A stretch of 14,386 bases of DNA from Pseudomonadota bacterium (GTDB lineage: Bacteria > Pseudomonadota > Alphaproteobacteria > Caulobacterales > Caulobacteraceae), in the NCBI GenBank assembly GCA_023390245.1, contig JAEWDF010000003.1, forward strand, positions 1-14,386. Direction: 5' to 3'. How positions within the stretch are numbered: position 1 is the stretch's first letter; each line of letters starts with the position of its first letter. The notes under the pieces are model-generated. The model was not told where the DNA came from and did not search any database. It saw nothing but the letters and a program-made list of their open reading frames with translations. Positions 1 through 5,924 of the stretch are shown here, in pieces. The translations under genes were made by a program, and so were the position numbers.

Positions 1-150
1 ACGGACGTGTAAAGAGGATTGCTTTCGCTCGTCCTGGCCCACCGTATCGGGCCTTTATCTAACTGCGAACGATAACTTCGCTGGAGAAGTCCGCCTCGCC
101 GCGTAATGCGGTTCGGTTGATTTCGAATCTTAAGTCCTAGGGGTTCAGAT
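1..150 (+). ncRNA. ssrA: tmRNA (SsrA), coding piece, 5' end cut by the window edge
   Basis: Transfer-messenger RNA rescues stalled ribosomes and adds a C-terminal degradation tag. A short frame at 65-106 starts at a GCG resume codon and reads ANDNFAGEVRLAA, then TAA. With the alanine carried by the RNA itself the tag would be AANDNFAGEVRLAA, close to the ANDNFA tags of other alphaproteobacteria and ending in the LAA that ClpX recognises. The stop codon sits in a small hairpin (CCGC/GCGG around 100-111). A stem GGCCC (36-40)/GGGCC (49-53) lies where pseudoknot 1 is expected. The window's first bases resemble the end of the conserved 5' TTCGACGG element, so only about 20 bases should be missing upstream. 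In alphaproteobacteria the gene is circularly permuted and the RNA is in two pieces. The acceptor piece with CCA would then lie upstream of the window, which explains why no T-arm is seen after the tag. The 3' end is approximate. Confidence 0.85.
65..106 (+). other. tmRNA proteolysis-tag reading frame
   Basis: The resume codon GCG (65-67) is followed by 12 further codons and TAA (104-106), giving ANDNFAGEVRLAA. It has no start codon or Shine-Dalgarno, as expected for a frame entered by trans-translation. The N-terminal half matches the alphaproteobacterial tag type, for which Caulobacter AANDNFAEEFAVAA is the known example. The C-terminal half, GEVRLAA, differs from Caulobacter but keeps the final LAA-type ClpX signal. 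Confidence 0.82.
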
Positions 151-201
151 CCTTGGGCGGGGCCTGTCGGGAGCCTGGCAACAGAATCCCGGCGCTTCCC
201 T

Positions 202-1293
202 TCAGTCCAGCTTCGACGGATCGACCACGGCGTGTCGGATGCGGCGGCGATCGTGCGTCCAGGTCATGTGGACCAGGCCATCGCGCGCCTGGATCACCGC
301 CGGATAGGCGTAGCCGGCGGGCACAGGCTCGGTTTCCAGCGTCAGCACGGGACGCCAGCTCACCCCATCCTCCGACAGCGCCAGGTTCAGCGGCCATCGG
401 GACCCCTTGCCCGGCGTCTCCGGCCGGTGCGCCGAGTGGTTGTAGATCAGCAGATGCCGGCCGTCCGCCAGGGTCACGGCGTCCGTGCCGGAGTTCGGAT
501 TGGGCAGGTCGATGGCCGCCAGCGGACTCCAGCTGCGGCCGTCGTCGCGCGACCAGGTCGCCGCCAACGCCCCCTGCCGGGTGCGCGCCACGGCCTGAAG
601 CGAACCATCGGCGTGGATCAGGACGCTGGGCTGAATAGCGTCGATGTTCAACGGAGTCGCGACCGGCGCGGAGGTCGTCCAGGTCGCCCCGCGATCCTCG
701 CTCCGTTCGAAATGCAGGCGCCAGCCCGCGCCGGCGTCAGCCCCGACGCCCTCGCCCGCCTCGGTGCTGGACGGCGACAGCCAGGCGCCGCCGGGCAGGA
801 CGACGGGCTTGTTCTTGATCGGACCCAGGATCCCGTCCGGCAGGCGCTGTGCGGGGCTCCAACTTCGCCCGCCGTCCCCCGACATCGTCACCATGCCCCA
901 CCAGGAGAAGGGATCGGGGCCCACCTTGTAGAACAGCATCAGCGGCCCGCCCGGCGCCTGGAACAGCACGGGGTTCCACGTCGGGTGGCGCGTCCCGTCC
1001 GCCTGCACGCCGTCGGCGACCTGGATCGGCGTGTCCCATGCGTCGCCGTGCGAGCGGGCGAACCAGATGCAGACGTCGGGATGCTTTTCATGCGTGCCGC
1101 CGAACCAGGCGGCGCCAAGAGCTCCGTCGGCCGTCTCGACGATGGTCGAAGCGTGCGCCTGCGGATAGGGCGCGTCGTCATAGATGAAGCGGGAGGACCG
1201 CAGCGCGCCGCGGGATTTCGCCTGGACCGAGCGGCCCGCCGCCACGACGCCGAGCGTCAGGCCGGCGCCCAGAAAACGGCGTGTGATGTTCAA
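202..1293 (-). CDS. Sialidase-like (BNR/Asp-box) family protein with Tat-type signal
   Basis: This is a 363-residue predicted exported enzyme of the 'predicted neuraminidase' BNR_2 group, a six-bladed propeller fold acting on glycans. Four Asp boxes are visible: SGDGGRSW (138-145), SEDRGATW (198-205), SRDDGRSW (248-255) and SEDGVSW (307-313). The segments AAWFGGTHEKHPD (61-73), WNPVLF (106-111) and GPIKNKP (157-163) are typical of this family rather than of classical sialidases, so the true substrate is unknown. The chosen start is TTG at 1293, with GGAGGG 7 bases upstream. It begins directly at MNITRRFLGAG, a twin-arginine signal (TRRFLG) followed by a hydrophobic stretch and a likely cleavage site after VQA around residue 25. 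The frame stays open back to 1662, but those starts would run through the sspB promoter and coding region and would bury the signal. It is divergent from sspB, with 147 bases between starts. Confidence 0.85.
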   Translation of the reverse strand: MNITRRFLGAGLTLGVVAAGRSVQAKSRGALRSSRFIYDDAPYPQAHASTIVETADGALGAAWFGGTHEKHPDVCIWFARSHGDAWDTPIQVADGVQADGTRHPTWNPVLFQAPGGPLMLFYKVGPDPFSWWGMVTMSGDGGRSWSPAQRLPDGILGPIKNKPVVLPGGAWLSPSSTEAGEGVGADAGAGWRLHFERSEDRGATWTTSAPVATPLNIDAIQPSVLIHADGSLQAVARTRQGALAATWSRDDGRSWSPLAAIDLPNPNSGTDAVTLADGRHLLIYNHSAHRPETPGKGSRWPLNLALSEDGVSWRPVLTLETEPVPAGYAYPAVIQARDGLVHMTWTHDRRRIRHAVVDPSKLD

Positions 1294-1339
1294 GGCGGCG
1301 CCCTCCCCGGCTTGGATTCCGCCCGCAGCCTTCCTGAAA

Positions 1340-1354
1340 TGACACCGGTGGTCA
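1340..1354. promoter_or_regulatory. Imperfect palindrome between sialidase-like gene and sspB, possible operator
   Basis: The sequence TGACACCGGTGGTCA has a perfect core CACCGGTG and TGAC/GTCA arms offset by one base. Its size and central CCGG recall operators of LacI-family sugar regulators. It lies 46 bases upstream of the TTG start of the sialidase-like gene and about 86 bases upstream of sspB. No regulator gene is present in the window. The assignment rests on shape alone. Confidence 0.25.
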
Positions 1355-1440
1355 AACATCGGATCGACGTTTGGCGTCATTGCGCCTTTTCGGGCGGCGC
1401 GCGGACCGCTATTCAGTCGCGCCTGCATGGCGAGGTGACG

Positions 1441-1911
1441 ATGACCGATCAGACCCCTCCGGTCGACGAAATGAACTACGAGCGGCTGGCCCACGAGGCC
1501 CTGCGCGGCGTGGTGCGCGCGGCGCTGACGCGCGTGCTGGAGGAAGGCCTGCCGGGCGCGCATCACTTCTACATCACCTTCAAGACCCGGGCCGCCGGCG
1601 TCAGCCTGCCGCCCGACATCCTGGCCAAATACCCCGAGGAAATGACGGTGGTGCTGCAGCACCAGTACGAGGACCTTACGGTCGAGGCCGACCGCTTCTC
1701 GGTCAAGCTGCGCTTCGGCGGCGCGCCGAAGGTGCTGGCCATGCCCTACTCGGCCGTCACCCGCTTCTACGATCCCAGCGTGCAGTTCCTGCTGCAGTTC
1801 GAAGAGCCGGAGATCGTCGAGCCGGTCGAGGAGCCCGCGGCCCCAGAAGCCGTCGCGTCGATCTCGGACGGCCCCAAGGTCGTGTCCCTGGACCAGTTCC
1901 GAAAGAAATAG
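1441..1911 (+). CDS. sspB: SspB-type ClpXP adaptor (alphaproteobacterial SspB)
   Basis: This is a 156-residue adaptor that binds the ssrA tag and delivers tagged proteins to the ClpXP protease in the cytoplasm. An N-terminal helix (MNYERLAHEALRGVVRAALT, 11-30) forms the dimer interface. A beta-rich substrate-binding domain follows (about 41-120), with HHFYITFKT (41-49), YPEEMTVVLQHQY (64-76) and the FSVKLRFGG strand (86-94), all characteristic of SspB. An acidic, Ala/Pro-rich linker (121-142) leads to the C-terminal peptide PKVVSLDQFRKK (145-156), the position and character of the ClpX-docking (XB) tail. The start is ATG at 1441, preceded closely by GAGGTGA (1432-1438). Its stop lies 3 bases from the stop of the convergent rusA-like gene, leaving no room for a terminator. 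The tmRNA gene whose tag it would recognise is about 1.3 kb upstream on the same strand. Confidence 0.93.
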   Translation: MTDQTPPVDEMNYERLAHEALRGVVRAALTRVLEEGLPGAHHFYITFKTRAAGVSLPPDILAKYPEEMTVVLQHQYEDLTVEADRFSVKLRFGGAPKVLAMPYSAVTRFYDPSVQFLLQFEEPEIVEPVEEPAAPEAVASISDGPKVVSLDQFRKK

Positions 1912-1914
1912 GCG

Positions 1915-2274
1915 TCAGCCTTCGCGAGGGTAGGCGCGCAGCACGATCCGTTCGCGCTCGCCCTCCATCCGCTCGACCAGCAGCCGCGCGACCTGGGCGT
2001 CGTCGTGGAACAGATAGCCCTTGATGGCGTCCAGCAGGGCCTTGGCCAGGTTGTCCAGATCCATCCACGGCGGCTCTCCGACATGCTCCATTCGGATCTC
2101 CACCACATGGTCGCCCCAGGCCGGCCGCGCGCCGCGCCATTCCTTGCGGAAGAACTCATAGACCAGCGGCTTGTAGTATTTGGCCTGGGTGGTCAGGCCG
2201 TCGATGACGATCTCGACCGCGCGGCCGTCCTCGCGCGCCCGGACCTTGCCGGTTCCGATCCAGCCGGCGGTCAT
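1915..2274 (-). CDS. RusA-like Holliday junction resolvase family protein
   Basis: This 119-residue protein has the RusA endonuclease signature. WMDLDNLAKALLDAIKG (70-86) followed by HDDAQV (90-95) gives Asp72, Asp74, Lys78 and Asp91/92. This matches the family's metal-binding aspartates and catalytic lysine (Asp70, Asp72, Lys76 and Asp91 in E. coli RusA). The family cuts four-way DNA junctions. Members are common in prophages, but no other phage gene is near, and chromosomal copies are also known in alphaproteobacteria. The start ATG overlaps the vapC stop as ATGA, so translation is coupled to the toxin-antitoxin pair. Its stop is 3 bases from that of sspB. Activity on junctions is inferred from family and residues only. 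Confidence 0.85.
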   Translation of the reverse strand: MTAGWIGTGKVRAREDGRAVEIVIDGLTTQAKYYKPLVYEFFRKEWRGARPAWGDHVVEIRMEHVGEPPWMDLDNLAKALLDAIKGYLFHDDAQVARLLVERMEGERERIVLRAYPREG

Positions 2275-2681
2275 GCGAAGGGCGCCTCCACCACGAGCCC
2301 TGCGGCGTGGGCAGCCGAGGCCAAGGCGCGATCGAGCGTGGCCAGGCCCGCGCCCAATTGCAGCGCCAGTTCGAGATAGGCGGCGTCATAGACGGTCAAA
2401 CCCGTGCGCGTCGCGACTTCCAGCAATTGTGCGAGAGGCGTTTCATCCATTGGGAAAGCGATGCGAAGATCGTCAAAGGCGACCGTGATCGCATGCGCCT
2501 GTTCCGGAACGAGCGCCCTTCGCCGAACCTTCATGGCGAGGACGTTCGCAAACTCCCATCGCAACAAGGCGGGGCCGGCCAAGCCATCGGCTGCATGCCG
2601 CCGCACGCAAGCGTCGGCGAAACCCGTATGCTCCTCCTCGACCAGCGCGGCCACGAGAAGGGAACTGTCGAGGACCAGCAT
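2271..2681 (-). CDS. vapC: PIN-domain ribonuclease toxin (VapC family)
   Basis: This 136-residue PIN-fold endoribonuclease is the toxin of a type II toxin-antitoxin pair. VapC toxins cut tRNA or rRNA. The acidic metal-binding set is complete: Asp5 (MLVLDSS), Glu43 (RWEFANVL), Asp99 (TVYDAAYLELA) and Asp117 (ATLDRAL). The start is ATG at 2681, which shares one base with the vapB stop (TGATG). An upstream in-frame ATG at 2735 would add 18 residues lying inside vapB and would spoil the N-terminal LVLDSS strand. The 3' end overlaps the rusA-like start. All catalytic residues are present, so it is likely active. Its RNA target cannot be read from the sequence. Confidence 0.9.
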   Translation of the reverse strand: MLVLDSSLLVAALVEEEHTGFADACVRRHAADGLAGPALLRWEFANVLAMKVRRRALVPEQAHAITVAFDDLRIAFPMDETPLAQLLEVATRTGLTVYDAAYLELALQLGAGLATLDRALASAAHAAGLVVEAPFA

Positions 2682-2941
2682 CAGCGCTTGCCCTCGTCGC
2701 GCGCCTCCATGAGTTCGGCATGGGTGAAGGGGCACCCTCGCTCCGCAACCAATTGCTTGCCGAGTTCCCGGGCGGCGTCCAGGGCGCGCAGGCGTTGCTG
2801 CGCCACGGCGGCCTTGTCATCGGCCGCGACGATCCGCACCGCCGCCCGACCCCGCTTCAGCACGATGACCTCCTCACCACGCTCGGCGGCCTCGATGAGT
2901 TCGGAGAAGCGGTTGCGGGCTTCGAAGACGCCGACTTCCAT
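2681..2941 (-). CDS. vapB: Phd/YefM-type antitoxin (VapB role)
   Basis: This 86-residue antitoxin is partner to the PIN toxin downstream. The N-terminal half, MEVGVFEARNRFSELIEAAE then GEEVIVLKRGRAAVRIV, is the Phd/YefM DNA-binding fold that binds the operon's own operator. The charged C-terminal half (about 45-86) is the helical part expected to wrap and block the toxin. The start is ATG at 2941, with AGGAG (2948-2952) 6 bases upstream. The stop overlaps the vapC start by one base. A perfect inverted repeat at 2951-2970 just upstream fits autorepression by the VapB-VapC complex. Confidence 0.9.
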   Translation of the reverse strand: MEVGVFEARNRFSELIEAAERGEEVIVLKRGRAAVRIVAADDKAAVAQQRLRALDAARELGKQLVAERGCPFTHAELMEARDEGKR

Positions 2942-2950
2942 TTTGGGCTC

Positions 2951-2970
2951 CTAGCCAGGATGTTGGCTAG
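2951..2970. promoter_or_regulatory. Inverted repeat, likely VapBC autoregulatory operator
   Basis: A perfect 7-base inverted repeat, CTAGCCA (2951-2957) and TGGCTAG (2964-2970), is separated by 6 bases. One edge overlaps the vapB Shine-Dalgarno (2948-2952) and the other overlaps the proposed -10 box (2968-2973). A repressor bound here would cover both promoter and translation start. This is the usual arrangement for antitoxin operators. Binding is inferred. Confidence 0.65.
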
Positions 2971-2996
2971 ATATCACGAAACCTCCGAACCGTCAT
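2968..2996 (-). promoter_or_regulatory. Candidate promoter of the vapB-vapC-rusA operon
   Basis: Read leftward, ATGACG (2996-2991) can serve as a -35 box and TATCTA (2973-2968) as a -10 box, with a 17-base spacer. It overlaps the last codons and stop of the upstream lipoprotein gene and partly overlaps the operator palindrome. The match to consensus is moderate. Confidence 0.4.
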
Positions 2997-3610
2997 CGCG
3001 TGCAGACATCCGGCGCGGGATCCAGCAAGTGCGCCGAGCGGATGGCGACCGGCGGCGTCAGCTGCTCCTCCGCATCGGCCGGCATGCGCTGGATGCGCCG
3101 CGCGACATCCAGGCCCTGAACCACACGGCCGAAGGCGGCGAAGCCCTGACCGTCGGGATTGCGTCCGCCGCCGAAATCCAGACTGGGCGTGTCCTGGGTG
3201 ACGATGAAGAAGCTGGAGGTCGCCGTGTCCGGCCCGTCGCGCGCCATGGAGATCGTCCCGGCGACATGGCGCAGGCCGGTGTCGCGCGTGCGCTCCAGCA
3301 CGATCGGCGGGCGCGAGGCGTCGTCGCTGCCCCGCGGGGTCGCGGCCTGGATCACGTCGATGGGGTTGGGGTTGGCGGTGTTCGTCTCGCGCCGCACGGT
3401 GCGGAAGAAGCTGCCGCCGGCGTAGTCGCCGAACACGACATAGCCGATGAAGTTGCAGGTGGTGACCGGCGCGGCCTGGGCGTCCAGCGCCACGACGATG
3501 CGGCCGGCCGAAGTGTCGAAGGCCACGCGCGGCTGTTGCGGGTCGCGCGGCGCGGTGGCGCAACCCGCCAGGATGCACAGCCCGCCCGCCAGAATCACTT
3601 TCAGCGCCAT
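2993..3610 (-). CDS. Cyclophilin-type peptidyl-prolyl isomerase, predicted lipoprotein
   Basis: This 205-residue prolyl isomerase is predicted to be lipid-anchored in the envelope and to assist folding of periplasmic or outer-membrane proteins. Residues 1-17 form a lipoprotein signal ending in the lipobox LAGC, with Cys17 as the lipidated residue. The cyclophilin domain covers about 28-195: SAGRIVVALDAQAAPVTTCNF (34-54), the catalytic-arginine segment GGSFFR (65-70), VIQAA (86-90), MARDGPDTATSSFFI (122-136) and FGRVVQGLDV (160-169). The start is ATG at 3610, with AAGGA about 7 bases upstream. It is divergent from fumC with 77 bases between starts. Its 3' end is 51 bases from vapB and carries part of that operon's putative promoter. 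The mature protein has two further Cys residues (52 and 203) with no obvious special role. Confidence 0.9.
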   Translation of the reverse strand: MALKVILAGGLCILAGCATAPRDPQQPRVAFDTSAGRIVVALDAQAAPVTTCNFIGYVVFGDYAGGSFFRTVRRETNTANPNPIDVIQAATPRGSDDASRPPIVLERTRDTGLRHVAGTISMARDGPDTATSSFFIVTQDTPSLDFGGGRNPDGQGFAAFGRVVQGLDVARRIQRMPADAEEQLTPPVAIRSAHLLDPAPDVCTR

Positions 3611-3687
3611 GCGCCCATCCTTGTCCTGCCCGGCTCCCGTGCTACACCGCCGCGCAATCCTCCGCCACGCCCAAGAGACGAGTCCCG

Positions 3688-5079
3688 ATGAGCAACGTCC
3701 GCACCGAAACCGACACCTTCGGCCCGATCGAGGTCGCCGCCGACCGATACTGGGGCGCGCAGGCGCAACGCTCGCTGGGCAACTTCAAGATCGGCTGGGA
3801 AAAGCAGCCTCTGCCGGTCGTGCGGGCGCTGGGCATCGTCAAGCGCGCGGCCGCCGAGACCAACCGCGACCTGGGCAAGCTGGACCCCAAGCTGGCCGAC
3901 GCCATCGTCCAGGCCGCCAATGAAGTGATCGAAGGCAAGCTGAACGACCACTTCCCGCTGGTCGTGTGGCAGACCGGGTCGGGCACCCAGTCGAACATGA
4001 ACGCCAACGAGGTGATCTCCAACCGCGCCATCGAGATCCTGGGCGGCGAGATGGGCTCCAAGACGCCGGTTCACCCGAACGACCACGTCAACATGAGCCA
4101 GTCGTCGAACGACACCTATCCGACGGCCATGCACGTGGCCTGCGCCGAACAGGTGGCCGGCGATCTGCTCCCGGCGCTGAAGCACCTGCACGCCGCCCTG
4201 AAGGCCAAGTCGGACGCTTGGTCCGGCATCATCAAGATCGGCCGCACCCACACCCAGGACGCCACGCCGCTGACGCTGGGCCAGGAGTTCGGCGGCTATG
4301 CCCAACAGGTCGCCAACGGCATCGAGCGCATCGAGCAGACCCTGCCCAAGCTGATGGAGCTGGCCCAGGGCGGCACCGCCGTCGGCACCGGGCTGAACGC
4401 CCCCATCGGCTTCGCCGAGAAGGTGGCCGAAGCCATCGGCAAGATCACCGGCCTGCCCTTCACCACGGCGCCGAACAAGTTCGAGGCCCTGGCCGCCCAC
4501 GACGCCATGGTCTTCACCCACGGCGCGATCAACACTGTCGCCGCCAGCCTGTTCAAGATCGCCAACGACATCCGCTTCCTGGGCTCCGGCCCGCGCTCCG
4601 GACTGGGCGAACTGGCGCTGCCGGAGAACGAGCCGGGCTCCTCCATCATGCCCGGCAAGGTCAATCCGACCCAGTGCGAGGCTCTGACCCAGGTCTGCAT
4701 CCAGGTGTTCGGCAACAACGCCGCCCTGACCTTCGCCGGCTCACAAGGGCATTTCGAGCTGAACGTCTACAACCCCGTGATGGCCTACAACTTCCTGCAG
4801 TCGGTGCGTCTGGTCGCCGACGCGGCGATCAGCTTCACCGACAACTGCGTCGTCGGCATCGAACCGCGCGAGGACAACATCAAACGCGGCCTGGAGAACA
4901 GCCTGATGCTGGTCACCGCCCTGAACGCCAAACTGGGCTACGACGCCTGCGCCAAGATCGCCAAGACCGCGCACAAGAACGGCACCACCCTGCGCGAGGA
5001 GGCGGTCGGCGGCGGCTATCTGACGAACGAGGAGTTCGACGAATACGTGCGGCCCGAGAAGATGATCGCCCCGCAGTAA
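3688..5079 (+). CDS. fumC: Class II fumarate hydratase
   Basis: This is a 463-residue fumarase of the iron-independent homotetrameric type, which interconverts fumarate and L-malate in the TCA cycle in the cytoplasm. The length is that of the family. The conserved segments are in order: GSGTQSNMNANE (97-108), SQSSNDTYPTAMH (137-149), GRTHTQDATPLTLGQE (185-200) with the catalytic-site His188, and the superfamily signature GSSIMPGKVN (317-326) with the catalytic Ser318. The residue numbers coincide with those of E. coli FumC. The start is ATG at 3688. The upstream Shine-Dalgarno is weak (AAGAGACGAG ending 5 bases before), but the N-terminus VRTETDTFGPIEV is the usual one. A hairpin follows the stop and nothing indicates an operon. 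Confidence 0.97.
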   Translation: MSNVRTETDTFGPIEVAADRYWGAQAQRSLGNFKIGWEKQPLPVVRALGIVKRAAAETNRDLGKLDPKLADAIVQAANEVIEGKLNDHFPLVVWQTGSGTQSNMNANEVISNRAIEILGGEMGSKTPVHPNDHVNMSQSSNDTYPTAMHVACAEQVAGDLLPALKHLHAALKAKSDAWSGIIKIGRTHTQDATPLTLGQEFGGYAQQVANGIERIEQTLPKLMELAQGGTAVGTGLNAPIGFAEKVAEAIGKITGLPFTTAPNKFEALAAHDAMVFTHGAINTVAASLFKIANDIRFLGSGPRSGLGELALPENEPGSSIMPGKVNPTQCEALTQVCIQVFGNNAALTFAGSQGHFELNVYNPVMAYNFLQSVRLVADAAISFTDNCVVGIEPREDNIKRGLENSLMLVTALNAKLGYDACAKIAKTAHKNGTTLREEAVGGGYLTNEEFDEYVRPEKMIAPQ

Positions 5080-5103
5080 GGCACGCCGCCCTCTAGGCAT
5101 TTT

Positions 5104-5133
5104 GACGCCGGCTTCCGCAAGGAGGCCGGCGTC
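5104..5133. terminator. Hairpin between convergent fumC and yccF
   Basis: A 13-base-pair stem (5104-5116 with 5121-5133, one G-U pair) closes on a GCAA tetraloop. It starts 25 bases after the fumC stop and ends just before the end of the leftward yccF. Neither side has a clear T-run, so it may act as a weak intrinsic terminator or as a 3'-end stabiliser for both genes. Confidence 0.55.
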
Positions 5134-5139
5134 TCTGCG

Positions 5140-5525
5140 TCAGCGCTTGTCGCGGATGGTGCGGCCCACCGGCGCCACGGCCAATTTCGCCAGTTCCAGG
5201 TCCTTCAGGGCGAAGGGAATGCCGATGATGGAGACGAACTCTCCCACCGCGACGACCAGGTGCGACAGGGCGATGTACCAGCCGGCGAAGACGAACCAGA
5301 TCACGTTCAGCACGACGCCCAGGCAGCCCGCGACGGGGTGCGTGTCCTGCCAGACGATCTCCCGGCCGAAGGGCCAGAAGGAATAGCTGGCATGCGCCAG
5401 GCCGCGAAGGTCCAGGGCAGGCCGACGACCGTCAACGCCAGCACCGCGCCGCCCAGCAGCCACAGCAGGCCGGAAATCCAGCCGCCGCAGACCAGCCACA
5501 GGACATTCAGGATCAGGCGGATCAT
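5140..5525 (-). pseudogene. yccF: YccF-family inner-membrane protein, broken by a one-base frameshift
   Basis: YccF proteins are small inner-membrane proteins of unknown function with two related membrane domains. Codons 1-45 (5525-5391) read MIRLILNVLWLVCGGW... to VVGLPWTFAAWRM, the first domain. The frame then fails, running to a stop at 5307. The family's next block, ASYSFWPFGREIVW, continues one frame over from 5391 to a stop at 5140, with the second membrane domain NVIWFVFAGWYIALSHL and IIGIPFALKDLELAKL. Joined, they give 128 residues, normal for the family. The break is exact: ATG (5393-5391) and the next needed codon GCC (5391-5389) share one G, so one G of an expected ATGGCC is missing. 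It may be a true mutation or a base-calling error. The start has GGAG upstream. Confidence 0.85.
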
Positions 5526-5559
5526 GGGCGGACTCCGATTGTGTCGCCCTCCAGATAGG

Positions 5560-5592
5560 CGAATGGCCCCGCTGCGTCAGCGGGGCCATTCG
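5560..5592 (-). terminator. Perfect 15-bp hairpin downstream of the DUF2171 gene
   Basis: CGAATGGCCCCGCTG (5560-5574) and its exact complement (5578-5592) are separated by a 3-base loop. It lies 21 bases beyond the DUF2171 stop and upstream of the yccF start at 5525. Its stem is very stable, but no T-run follows in the leftward direction. Termination is the most likely role. Protection of the 3' end is the alternative. Confidence 0.6.
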
Positions 5593-5613
5593 TGAATTCG
5601 CGGTAAGACCGGC

Positions 5614-5850
5614 CTAGTGCTTCTCGGTCCAGCGCGCCTTCGCCTCGTCCTGGGTCAGGTTCAGGTGGACGTGCTTGTCGTCCACGCGCTCCACCCAGCT
5701 GACCGGGATCATGTGATGCTTGAAGCCGCCGGCGAGGTCGAGTTTGGCGAGTTCGATCTGGTCGCCCTTCACATGGTCGACGCGGCCGACGTGGCCGCCG
5801 TCGGAGCCGACGACTTCCAGATGTTCCTTGATGAGCGAGGATTCGATCAT
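5614..5850 (-). CDS. DUF2171 (PRC-barrel-like) small protein
   Basis: This 78-residue cytoplasmic protein of the DUF2171 family has unknown molecular function. The family pattern is clear: an N-terminal IKEHLEVVGSDGGHVGRVDHV (7-27), a GDQIELAKLD strand (29-38), HHMIPVSWVERVD (45-57) and a C-terminal VHLNLTQDEAKARW. The start is ATG at 5850, with AGGAG 6 bases upstream. It sits 74 bases downstream of the glycosyltransferase stop on the same strand and ends before a strong hairpin, so it may be a single-gene unit. Members are often linked with stress conditions, but nothing in this sequence shows that. Confidence 0.88.
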   Translation of the reverse strand: MIESSLIKEHLEVVGSDGGHVGRVDHVKGDQIELAKLDLAGGFKHHMIPVSWVERVDDKHVHLNLTQDEAKARWTEKH

Positions 5851-5924
5851 GACTGTCTCCTGTCCGTGAGGCAGGAGAAACGCCGCGGCCGGCCGCCGGT
5901 TTCAATGATTGAGGATGGCGGCCC

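Noticed and set aside
232..1911. A 559-codon + strand frame that would fuse a long N-terminal part to SspB
   Set aside because: The part before 1441 is antisense to the sialidase-like gene and has no recognisable domain. SspB has its own ATG and Shine-Dalgarno at 1441.
1915..2274. Prophage remnant marked by the RusA-like gene
   Set aside because: No integrase, structural, lysis or repressor gene is nearby. All neighbours are chromosomal and base composition does not visibly change.
2720..3691. A + strand frame antisense to the cyclophilin gene and vapB
   Set aside because: The opposite strand has two genes with clear family motifs and start signals, and this frame has none.
3601..4521. A 306-codon leftward frame antisense to fumC
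   Set aside because: It is a repetitive Gly/Val/Leu/His-rich shadow of the fumarase codons with no domain.
5385..5400. Programmed -1 frameshifting in yccF
   Set aside because: A -1 shift would restore the product, but the site lacks a slippery heptamer and an obvious stimulating structure. A lost base or a base-calling error is simpler.
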